From NCBI GenBank assembly GCA_902803455.1, contig CADCQC010000144.1:1-6030 (forward strand): a stretch of 6,030 bases of DNA, written 5' to 3'. Shown piece after piece: positions 1 to 6,030 of the stretch. The first letter of the stretch is position 1. Each line of letters opens with the position of its first letter. Under the pieces are notes generated by a model. The model did not search any database. It saw nothing but the letters and a program-made list of their open reading frames with translations, and had not been told where the DNA came from. The position numbers and the translations under genes are program-made. The stretch comes from an uncultured Prevotellaceae bacterium. GTDB taxonomy: Bacteria > Bacteroidota > Bacteroidia > Bacteroidales > Bacteroidaceae.

Positions 1-1649
1 CGGTCTTTGCTCCCCCTGTTGTCAAGTATAAAGAGCAGGTAGCCCTTTTGGGCCATGTAGGTCTCCCATCCTCTCGACATATAATGCCAGCGGGCCTCTA
101 CGTTGCGGGCATGCGGACCGCCGTAGACATAGATGACGGTGGGGTATTTCTTCAGAGGATCGAAGCCCGTGGGTTTCACCATGCGGTAGTAGAGGTCGGT
201 AGTGCCGTCGGCGGCTTTGATGGTGCCGCAACTGTATTCCGGCACGTCGTAACCCTTCCACGGGTCATCGGCGGTGAAGAGCACACGGCTCTCCGCCTTG
301 TCGACGGCGACGCGGGTGATGATCCTCGGCACGTCGGGCTCCGTGTAGTTGTCGTAGAGGTATTGTCCGGATGCTGACAGGATCTTGGTGTGTCGGCCGT
401 CTTCTTGCCATCCGTTGGCGTGGCATCCCCTGCCATTGTCGAGAAGGCGCCGCTTGCCGTTGGCGAGGTTTACCTCATAGAGGTTGTTCTGGATGGGACT
501 GACCTCGTTGGAGAGGATGATGATGCTCTTGCGCTTCGGGCAGAAACCCACTAGATCGAGCACCACAAACGGCCCCTTGGTGATTTGACGCACCATCTTC
601 CCTTGGGTATCAAACAGATAGAGGTGGTTGTATCCATCCTTTTGACTCTGCAGGATGAAGAGATGGTCGTCCCAGGGCACGAAGGTGATCGGGCACAGCG
701 GTTCGGCATAGCGGTCGTTGTGCTCATGGTAGATGACGCCCTGACGGTCGCCAGTCACAGCGTCGTAGACGGTGAGTTGGATGTCGGTCTGGTCGCGGTT
801 GAGTTCCTGGATATAGATCTGTTTGGCGTCAGGACTCCATTGGATGTTGGTGAAATAACGGTCTGTGGGGTCGCCAGCTTTCAGATAGATGGTCTTTCCC
901 GTGACGAGGTCGTAGACTCCAACGGTGACCAGGTGACTGGTCTCCCCAGCCATCGGGTATTTGTCGGGTTCCAAGGTGGCGATGCGTGTGGTGTGGTTCA
1001 CCTGCGGATAGTCGGTCACCATGCTCTGGTCCATGCGGTAGAAAGCCAGCCGCTGTCCGTCGGGGCTCCAGAATGTCCCTTTGTAGATGCCGAACTCATC
1101 ACGGTGCACGCTCTGCCCATAGACGATCTCACGGCTGCCATCGGTGGTCAGTTGCCGGTCGTTGCCTTGCGCGTCGGTCACATGAAGTTGGTTGTCGCTC
1201 ACATAGGCCAAGGCCTTGGATGCTGGGCACCACTCCTCCACGATATGTCCGGCTGGCTGCCGCCAGGTCACTTCATTTTTCTTCCAGTCGAAGAGGATAC
1301 GCTCGTCGCCCATCTCGATGAGTGCCAGTGTGGCGGAAGGGTAGGGGAAGGTCAATCCTGTGATCCGCTCCACCTTCTTGTCTCCGCTGAGCACCTCGTT
1401 AATCTGCGAACGGGTAATCCGCGACATTTCTTTCATCTTTCTCGGTTCATAGAAGATGCACTCGTCGCGGCCGGTCTTCACGAGGATGTCGCCCCACCAG
1501 GTGTAGTTCTCGTTCTTGGGCGACATCTGTTGATAGTTCTTCCCGCCGAAGTTGAGGTCTTCCAGAGTAAAAGTCTTGCCTTGCGCCATGGTGATGGTAG
1601 CGAGTGATGCCATGAGGGCCAGGATGACCCATCTGCGTGGATCAGTCAT
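1..1649 (-). CDS. ptpA: PtpA-like prolyl tripeptidyl peptidase / DPP-IV family serine peptidase (S9), N-terminal part
   Basis: This is a secreted S9B peptidase expected to remove short N-terminal peptides ending in proline, supporting growth on peptides. The frame is open for 549 codons and leaves the window at the left edge; the family is usually about 730-750 residues. Residues 1-22 form a signal peptide (Arg-Arg, then a hydrophobic stretch, ending TMA before Gln-Gly). A DPPIV_N beta-propeller follows, with blade motifs FWSPDG (193-198), QWSPD (270-274) and DGYNHLYLFD (338-347). The alpha/beta-hydrolase domain begins around YVYGGPH (507-513) and reaches DNRGS (543-547). The Ser-Asp-His triad would lie further on and cannot be checked. 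The segment VYGQSVHRDEFGIYKG with a single Glu (residue 185), followed by FYRMDQSMV, matches P. gingivalis PtpA from memory and differs from the Glu-Glu motif of true DPP-IV. The ATG at 1649 is chosen for its signal peptide and its strong Shine-Dalgarno sequence. It overlaps the upstream methyltransferase gene by 8 nt. The PtpA-type assignment is fairly secure; exact specificity is inferred. Confidence 0.93.
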   Translation of the reverse strand, partial: MTDPRRWVILALMASLATITMAQGKTFTLEDLNFGGKNYQQMSPKNENYTWWGDILVKTGRDECIFYEPRKMKEMSRITRSQINEVLSGDKKVERITGLTFPYPSATLALIEMGDERILFDWKKNEVTWRQPAGHIVEEWCPASKALAYVSDNQLHVTDAQGNDRQLTTDGSREIVYGQSVHRDEFGIYKGTFWSPDGQRLAFYRMDQSMVTDYPQVNHTTRIATLEPDKYPMAGETSHLVTVGVYDLVTGKTIYLKAGDPTDRYFTNIQWSPDAKQIYIQELNRDQTDIQLTVYDAVTGDRQGVIYHEHNDRYAEPLCPITFVPWDDHLFILQSQKDGYNHLYLFDTQGKMVRQITKGPFVVLDLVGFCPKRKSIIILSNEVSPIQNNLYEVNLANGKRRLLDNGRGCHANGWQEDGRHTKILSASGQYLYDNYTEPDVPRIITRVAVDKAESRVLFTADDPWKGYDVPEYSCGTIKAADGTTDLYYRMVKPTGFDPLKKYPTVIYVYGGPHARNVEARWHYMSRGWETYMAQKGYLLFILDNRGSKD

Positions 1650-3300
1650 CGTCATCCCTCCTGTCATTGTCTTTGCCGTAGCCTTTCTTTCGCCACTCAC
1701 CGCCGAAGTCACGGCGTCCTCCGCGGTCGCCTCTTCCTCCGCGGTCGCCTCTACCGCCACGATCGCCTCTTCCTCCGCGATCGTCCCGGTCACGGCGGTC
1801 GAAGGACTTCTTGAAATCCCGGTCACCTCTACCGCCTCGGTCGCTTCTTCCGCCCCGGTCGTCCCGGTCACGGCGGTCAAAGGATTTCTTGAAATCCCGG
1901 TCACCTCTACCGCCTCGGTCGCCTCTACCGCCCCGGTCATTTCTGTCACCCCGGTCATCTCTGCTCCGACGGTCACGCTGGTCGTCATCCCTCGAGAACG
2001 ACTCCAACTTGTGGTGATGGAAGGTGAACGACCTGATGTCGCCATCCTCATTGCTTTGCTCTTCATCGAGCCGCTGCTTGAATTCACGGTTTTTCTTAAA
2101 CCGGTGCTTCTCGGCCATGGCGGCCTTCTCGTCTTCTGTCTTCACGATACCGCCCTCCTGACGGAAGTTCTTCAGCCTTCCCTCAAAGATGGTGTATTTT
2201 CTGAACTCACACTCCAGCGAACCGTTGTAGACCGGTATCTTGATGGATGGACGGAGACCGATCTGCTCGAAGCACTCCTCCCGGTAACTGAGGATCCATG
2301 CCTCGTTGCCGGTGAAGGCATGCTTGAGTTTCTCACCGATGATGCGGTAAGTGCCCAGCAGGTCAGGGGTGGAGATGCGCTCACCGTAGGGTGGGTTGGT
2401 CACCATGATACTCTTCTCCGTCGGTTGGGTGAAGTCCTTGATGTCGGCCTGCGTCACGGTGATGTCGGAAGACAGTCCGGCAGCTTTGACGTTGAGTCGT
2501 GCCGTCCCGACACATTTGAGGTCGATGTCATAGCCATAGATATGGTGCTCAAACTCACGCTCCTTGGAGTCGTCGTTGAAGATTTTGTCGAAGAGTTCGG
2601 CGTCGAAGTCGTTCCATTTCTCAAAGGCGTAACTCTTGCGGAAGACACCGGGTGAGATGTTTCTTGCGATGAGTGCCGCCTCGATGAGCAAGGTGCCCGA
2701 TCCGCACATCGGGTCGATGAAGTCGCATTCTCCATGCCACCCCGTCATGAGGATCATTCCGGCGGCGAGCACCTCGTTGAGGGGTGCCTCCACCGACTCC
2801 TGCCGGTAGCCGCGCCTATGGAGCGACTCGCCGCTGGAGTCAAGGCTCAGTGTGCCGTCCTCATCAGCGATATGGATATGGAGACGGATGTCGGGATTGG
2901 CGACGGAGATATTGGGCCGGGTACCGGTCCGTTCGCGGAACTGGTCTACAATGGCGTCTTTCACCTTGTAGGCCACAAATTTTGAGTGTCTGAATTCCTC
3001 GGAGAATACGACGGAATCGACAGCGAATGTCTTGTCGTTGGAGATGTAGTCGCTCCATTCCACCTTTTTCACCTCTTCGTAGACGTCGTCGGCGCTCCGT
3101 GCCTTGAAGTGGATGATAGGCTTGAGAATCCGGATAGCGGTGTGCAACTGGAAGTTGGCTCTATACATGAGTTCTTTGTCGCCTCTGAAGGACACCATGC
3201 GCCGGCCTATCTGCACGTCGTTGGCTCCCAGTTCGGTCAGTTCTTTCGCCAGGATGGGCTCCAGGCCCATGAATGTCTTGGCAATGAGTTCGAATTCCAT
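1642..3300 (-). CDS. rlmL: THUMP-domain class I SAM-dependent rRNA methyltransferase (RlmL-type) with a long RGG/RD-rich tail
   Basis: This complete gene encodes 552 residues. Its family transfers a methyl group from SAM to the N2 of a guanine in 23S rRNA (m2G2445 for E. coli RlmL); the exact target here is inferred. The N-terminus (FELIAKTFMGLEPILAKEL) is the typical ferredoxin-like start. A THUMP RNA-binding domain spans roughly residues 45-155, including SADDVYEEVKKVEW. The family signature SSGESLHRRGYR lies at 155-166. The UPF0020 Rossmann-fold methyltransferase domain follows, with SAM-binding motif I DPMCGSGTLLIEAAL (196-210), YGYDID (255-260), and catalytic motif IV TNPPYG (301-306). 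The conserved core ends near residue 380. After a charged linker, residues 437-552 are almost all Arg, Asp and Gly with tandem repeats, predicted to be disordered. The RlmK half found in the E. coli fusion is absent. The start has an A-rich leader without Shine-Dalgarno. The stop overlaps the peptidase start (ATGACTGA), suggesting co-transcription and coupling. Family assignment is firm; the gene symbol is by analogy. Confidence 0.95.
   Translation of the reverse strand: MEFELIAKTFMGLEPILAKELTELGANDVQIGRRMVSFRGDKELMYRANFQLHTAIRILKPIIHFKARSADDVYEEVKKVEWSDYISNDKTFAVDSVVFSEEFRHSKFVAYKVKDAIVDQFRERTGTRPNISVANPDIRLHIHIADEDGTLSLDSSGESLHRRGYRQESVEAPLNEVLAAGMILMTGWHGECDFIDPMCGSGTLLIEAALIARNISPGVFRKSYAFEKWNDFDAELFDKIFNDDSKEREFEHHIYGYDIDLKCVGTARLNVKAAGLSSDITVTQADIKDFTQPTEKSIMVTNPPYGERISTPDLLGTYRIIGEKLKHAFTGNEAWILSYREECFEQIGLRPSIKIPVYNGSLECEFRKYTIFEGRLKNFRQEGGIVKTEDEKAAMAEKHRFKKNREFKQRLDEEQSNEDGDIRSFTFHHHKLESFSRDDDQRDRRSRDDRGDRNDRGGRGDRGGRGDRDFKKSFDRRDRDDRGGRSDRGGRGDRDFKKSFDRRDRDDRGGRGDRGGRGDRGGRGDRGGRRDFGGEWRKKGYGKDNDRRDDDD
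1656..1662 (-). promoter_or_regulatory. Shine-Dalgarno sequence for the peptidase gene, inside the upstream coding region
   Basis: On the minus strand the sequence AGGAGGG lies here, with AGGAGG (1657-1662) ending 7 nt before the ATG at 1649. This is a textbook spacing and supports that start. It is notable because Bacteroidetes genes often lack such a site, and the other two starts in this window do. The two AGG triplets are at the same time in-frame Arg codons of the methyltransferase C-terminus (residues 547-548). Confidence 0.75.
1711..1764 (-). repeat. Three 18-bp repeats encoding Asp-Arg-Gly-Gly-Arg-Gly
   Basis: Directly after the 78-bp units come three 18-bp units at 1747-1764, 1729-1746 and 1711-1728. 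They encode DRGGRG, DRGGRG and DRGGRR (residues 513-530). The same hexapeptide also opens each of the 26-residue units. The motif resembles RGG boxes of RNA-binding proteins. Confidence 0.85.
1765..1920 (-). repeat. Two tandem 78-bp repeats in the methyltransferase tail
   Basis: Two adjacent 78-bp units (1843-1920 and 1765-1842, read leftward) encode 26-residue repeats, residues 461-486 and 487-512. Each unit starts DRGGRGDRDFKKSF and continues with DRRDRDDRGGR plus Ser or Gly. By eye the DNA copies differ at 6 of 78 positions, mostly silent, with one giving the Ser-to-Gly change. The period is a multiple of three, so gain or loss of a unit keeps the reading frame. This looks like a recent duplication within the coding region. 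Confidence 0.9.
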
Positions 3301-3332
3301 TTCTGTTGTTGTTCAATTTGTAGATACCCTCT

Positions 3333-3348
3333 TGGCACCCTCGTGCCA
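3333..3348 (-). promoter_or_regulatory. Small hairpin in the methyltransferase leader
   Basis: In the leftward transcript the sequence TGGCAC-GAGG-GTGCCA forms a perfect 6-bp stem with a purine tetraloop. It lies 33 to 48 nt upstream of the ATG at 3300 and downstream of the predicted -7 element, so it would be in the 5' untranslated leader. There is no U-run after it, so it does not look like an intrinsic terminator. A regulatory role is only possible, not shown. Confidence 0.4.
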
Positions 3349-3382
3349 GAGTGGAATGGCGCATCTTCTGCATTTTCCGTTG

Positions 3383-3390
3383 CAAAGTTA
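3383..3390 (-). promoter_or_regulatory. Bacteroidetes-type -7 promoter element for the methyltransferase-peptidase pair
   Basis: The minus strand reads TAACTTTG here, a full match to the TAnnTTTG consensus recognised by the Bacteroidetes primary sigma factor. At the expected -33 distance I see no good TTTG; only a weak ATGG is correctly spaced, and a TTTC at 3403-3406 is too close. The predicted start of transcription near 3375-3380 would leave a leader of about 75-80 nt before the ATG at 3300. Confidence 0.55.
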
Positions 3391-3441
3391 GTGAATTTAT
3401 AGGAAACCACCATATCACACTGAAAAAATATTCCGCCTAAG

Positions 3442-3460
3442 TTTTCACATATCGTGAAAA
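3442..3460. promoter_or_regulatory. 19-bp inverted repeat, candidate operator in the DUF5686 promoter
   Basis: TTTTCAC (3442-3448) and GTGAAAA (3454-3460) form perfect 7-bp arms around a 5-bp centre, ATATC. The left arm contains the -33-like TTTC and the rest fills the spacer up to 5 bp before the -7 element, a classic place for a repressor site. A related half-site, TGAAAA, occurs upstream at 3421-3426, preceded by CATATC (3411-3416), which also precedes the right arm (3448-3453). No regulator can be named from sequence alone, and AT-rich promoter DNA can make such palindromes by chance. Confidence 0.45.
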
Positions 3461-3473
3461 ATAACTAATTTTG
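3443..3473 (+). promoter_or_regulatory. Bacteroidetes-type promoter for the DUF5686 gene
   Basis: A full match to the -7 consensus, TAATTTTG, lies at 3466-3473. It is preceded 19 nt upstream by TTTC (3443-3446), one base off the -33 consensus TTTG. The expected transcription start falls near 3478-3482, giving a short leader of about 20 nt. That leader is A/T-rich and lacks a Shine-Dalgarno sequence, as is common in this phylum. Confidence 0.6.
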
Positions 3474-3498
3474 CAAAATTAAAGATTATACCCGTCGT

Positions 3499-6030
3499 AT
3501 GACATACCTCAGATATTTGTTTGCTTTACTGCTTTTGATCATTGGCTCTACTGCCAGAGCCCAATTGGTAGGCGTGGTGGTGGACCGTGACAGCGGTGAG
3601 CCAATACCTTTTGCCAGTCTTATATATAAAGGTCATCATGTGTCGGCGGCCGCAGATGAGAACGGATATTTCTCTATCGAGCGGCATAACGGATGGAAAC
3701 TCACCGTGAAGGCCGTGGGATATAAGAACAATGACGTGAGCATCAAGGAGAGCATGACTGGTGAACTGGTCGTGAAACTGAAGTCGGACACGCGGCATCT
3801 TGATGAGGTGGTAGTGAAGTCGAAGCGCAAGAGCAAATACAGCCGAAAGAACAATCCCGCCGTGGAACTGATGAAACGGGTGGTGGAGGCCAAGAAGCGC
3901 ACGCGACTGGAGAACCACGACTTCTTCCAATACGACAAATATCAGAAAATCACCCTTGCGGTGAACGACGTGACGCCTGATGAACTGGAGGATGTGCAGC
4001 AGAAGAAGCAAAACTGGCTGGTGGACCAGGTGGAACTGTGTCCCATCAACAACAAACTGATCCTGCCGCTCTCCGTCGACGAGACCGTGTCGAAACATAT
4101 CTACAGAAAAGATCCCAAAGCATCGAAGGACATCGTGCTCGGACAACAAAGCAAAGGTGTCAACCAACTCATCCAGACGGGTAATATCCTCAATACGCTG
4201 CTCAAGGATGTCTTCACCGATGTCGATATCTATGATGACCAGGTGAGACTCTTGCAGTTCCCCTTCACCAGTCCGATCGGAAAAGATGCCGTCGCCTTCT
4301 ATAGATTCTATATCGAGGATACGGTCTTCGTGGGACGTGACTTGTGCTATCACTTGCAGTTCACCCCCAACAACCAGCAGGATTTCGGCTTCCGTGGCGA
4401 ACTCTTCATCCTGGCCGACTCCAGCCTCCATGTGAAGAAATGTAGCCTGACCATCCCCAAGCGCAGCGACGTGAACTTCGTGGAGAACCTGAAGGTGGAA
4501 CAGGAATATACCCAACTCGACAACGGGGAATGGGTGCTGACCGTTGACAACATGCTGGTGGAGATGGCTGTGTCGAAACTTCTCAGCAAGGCGGTCGTCA
4601 TACGGTCGACGTATCTGCACGACTATGCCTTCGATCCGATCGAGAAATCAATGTTCAAAGGGAAGGCGAAAACGCATATCGACCCCTCGGCGCGCAACCG
4701 GGGCAACGACTTCTGGGCTGAAAACAGGGTGGGGGAACTCACCGGCAGCGAGAAGTCGATGGATGATTTCCTGGAAAACATCAAGGGCATCAAGGGATTC
4801 AAATATATCCTCACAGCTGCCAAACTGCTCATCGAGAATTACATCGAACTGGCTCCTCCGGGAAAGAAGAGCAAGTTTGACCTGGGACCTGTCAACACCA
4901 TCGTCTCCACCAACTTCGTGGACGGCATCAGGTTCAGGCTCAGCGGACAGACCACCGCCGCACTGAATCCGCATTTCTTCTGGAAAGGATACTATGCTTA
5001 TGGCAAGAAGACCGGTTACCATTATTACAACACGCAACTGACCTACTCGTTTGTGAAGAAAGACAACCTGCCCGACGAGTTTCCTAAGAAAGATATCTCC
5101 TTCACCACTACATTTGATGTGATGTCGCCATCAGACAAGTTCCTCTACACCGACAAGGATAATATGTTCACCATGTTTAAATGGAAAAAGGTGGAGCAGA
5201 TGTATCTCTACAGACGGCAAGAACTGAAGTTTGACTGGGAGACAGAGGGTGGCTTCCGCACCCTGGCGGGCATCAAGGTGGAGAGCAACGAGCCGAGAGG
5301 TGAACTGCATTTCAACCAACTCAGCGACGGACTGCCGGTGAACAAGATCCGTACGACGGAACTGTCGCTCGGTTTTGTGCTCTGTCCGGGCCGCACCTAC
5401 GTGAACACGAAAAACCACCGTCTGCCCATCAACTTCGACGCACCGGAGTTCTCCATCAACCACACCATGGGTCTGAAGGGCTTCCTGGGCGGTGACTACA
5501 AATACAATTATACGGAGATGAGCCTTTACAAGCGCATCTGGCTGAAGAGTTGGGGACATCTCGACATCCGTGGGCGCGCAGGGGCACAATGGAACAAGGT
5601 GCCCTTCCCGCTGCTCATCATGCCTCGCGTGAACCTATCTTATATCCTCAACGAGAATACGTTCTCCCTGATGGACAATATGGAGTTTCTCACCGACCGC
5701 ATGGGCATGATCGACATCCAGTGGGATATCAACGGCAAACTCTTCAACCGTATCCCTCTGCTGCAAAAACTGAAGTTGCGTGAAAATATCGGTTTCAAGG
5801 GCATGATGGGGTATCTCACCTCGAAAAACGATCCCTATAATGCCAAGAACGCCAATTCCGATTTCCTCTTCCAATTCCCTGACGGTGCCTTCCTCATGAA
5901 CAAGAACGAACCCTATTGGGAAGTGCATGTGGGTATCCAGAATATATTCAAATTCTTCCAGGTGGAATATGTGAGGCGTCTGAGTTACACGAGCCATCCG
6001 GGTGTCCATCGCCATGGCATCCGCTTCGGC
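3499..6030 (+). CDS. DUF5686 outer-membrane protein with carboxypeptidase-regulatory-like domain, nearly complete
   Basis: The frame is open for 844 codons to the right edge with no stop. The family is usually about this long and ends soon after a motif like the visible final HRHGIRFG, so probably only a few residues are missing. Residues 1-21 are a signal peptide (hydrophobic core ALLLLIIG, ending ARA before Gln). Residues 23-95 form a CarboxypepD_reg-like beta-sandwich (VGVVVDRDSGEPIPFASL, then DENGYFSI and VKAVGY), as seen at the front of many Bacteroidetes outer-membrane proteins. LDEVVV follows at 101-106, then the DUF5686 region starting around NPAVELMKRVVEAKKR (119-134) and containing FGFRGEL (about 296-302). 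From about residue 461 alternating aromatic and polar strands, including FVDGIRFRLSG and NPHFFWKGYYAYG, suggest a C-terminal outer-membrane beta-barrel. There is no TonB box or plug that I recognise. The function of the family is unknown. It is transcribed divergently from the methyltransferase, from its own promoter. Confidence 0.93.
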   Translation, partial: MTYLRYLFALLLLIIGSTARAQLVGVVVDRDSGEPIPFASLIYKGHHVSAAADENGYFSIERHNGWKLTVKAVGYKNNDVSIKESMTGELVVKLKSDTRHLDEVVVKSKRKSKYSRKNNPAVELMKRVVEAKKRTRLENHDFFQYDKYQKITLAVNDVTPDELEDVQQKKQNWLVDQVELCPINNKLILPLSVDETVSKHIYRKDPKASKDIVLGQQSKGVNQLIQTGNILNTLLKDVFTDVDIYDDQVRLLQFPFTSPIGKDAVAFYRFYIEDTVFVGRDLCYHLQFTPNNQQDFGFRGELFILADSSLHVKKCSLTIPKRSDVNFVENLKVEQEYTQLDNGEWVLTVDNMLVEMAVSKLLSKAVVIRSTYLHDYAFDPIEKSMFKGKAKTHIDPSARNRGNDFWAENRVGELTGSEKSMDDFLENIKGIKGFKYILTAAKLLIENYIELAPPGKKSKFDLGPVNTIVSTNFVDGIRFRLSGQTTAALNPHFFWKGYYAYGKKTGYHYYNTQLTYSFVKKDNLPDEFPKKDISFTTTFDVMSPSDKFLYTDKDNMFTMFKWKKVEQMYLYRRQELKFDWETEGGFRTLAGIKVESNEPRGELHFNQLSDGLPVNKIRTTELSLGFVLCPGRTYVNTKNHRLPINFDAPEFSINHTMGLKGFLGGDYKYNYTEMSLYKRIWLKSWGHLDIRGRAGAQWNKVPFPLLIMPRVNLSYILNENTFSLMDNMEFLTDRMGMIDIQWDINGKLFNRIPLLQKLKLRENIGFKGMMGYLTSKNDPYNAKNANSDFLFQFPDGAFLMNKNEPYWEVHVGIQNIFKFFQVEYVRRLSYTSHPGVHRHGIRFG

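Noticed and set aside
585..1607. A 340-codon open frame on the plus strand
   Set aside because: It is the codon-aligned antisense of the peptidase gene. Its translation shows no recognisable domain, while the minus strand gives a clear S9 peptidase.
1711..1920. Regular repeats that might suggest a CRISPR array
   Set aside because: The units are contiguous with no unique spacers, keep a reading frame, and encode DRGGRG-type peptides, so they are a coding tandem repeat.
1552..2655. A 367-codon open frame on the plus strand with Val/Ser/Thr/Ala-rich repeats
   Set aside because: It is antisense to the methyltransferase. Its apparent repeats are just the complement of the Arg/Asp/Gly tail repeats, and there is no promoter or credible protein family.
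3333..3348. Hairpin considered as an intrinsic terminator between the divergent genes
   Set aside because: The stem is short, no T-run follows on either strand, and both flanking genes point away from it, so no transcript would need to end there.
3526..4620. A 364-codon open frame on the minus strand, rich in His, Leu and Val
   Set aside because: It is antisense to the DUF5686 gene, which has a signal peptide, a domain match and a promoter. The antisense translation has no recognisable fold.

Overview
The window looks like chromosomal DNA from a member of the Bacteroidales, probably a Prevotella-like organism. Three things point there. All three proteins belong to families typical of that group. 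Both promoters carry the Bacteroidetes -7 consensus TAnnTTTG. Two of the three starts lack a Shine-Dalgarno sequence and have A-rich leaders instead. Base composition is near-even to moderately GC-rich in the genes and AT-rich only in the one intergenic gap. I see no mobile element, tRNA, rRNA or CRISPR array.

Layout. Positions 1-1649 (minus strand) hold the N-terminal 549 codons of a secreted S9-family prolyl peptidase that closely resembles Porphyromonas gingivalis PtpA. Its catalytic triad lies beyond the left edge. Positions 1642-3300 (minus strand) hold a complete THUMP-domain, SAM-dependent rRNA methyltransferase of the RlmL type, with an unusual C-terminal tail of about 115 residues rich in Arg, Asp and Gly and built partly from tandem repeats. 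The two genes overlap by 8 nt (ATGACTGA). The peptidase start is served by a consensus AGGAGG encoded by the last two Arg codons of the methyltransferase, so they look like a translationally coupled pair. Positions 3302-3498 are a divergent promoter region with a -7 element facing each way, a 19-bp inverted repeat in the rightward promoter and a small hairpin in the methyltransferase leader. Positions 3499-6030 (plus strand) hold 844 codons of a DUF5686 outer-membrane protein with an N-terminal carboxypeptidase-regulatory-like domain, cut by the right edge probably only a few codons before its stop.

The three genes do not form an obvious pathway. The peptidase would act on peptides in the periplasm or at the surface, the methyltransferase on 23S rRNA in the cytoplasm, and the DUF5686 protein would sit in the outer membrane with unknown function. 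No clearly new multi-gene system is visible. The points most worth a second look are the repeat-built RGG/RD tail on an rRNA methyltransferase, the Shine-Dalgarno embedded in its last codons, and the palindrome in the DUF5686 promoter.
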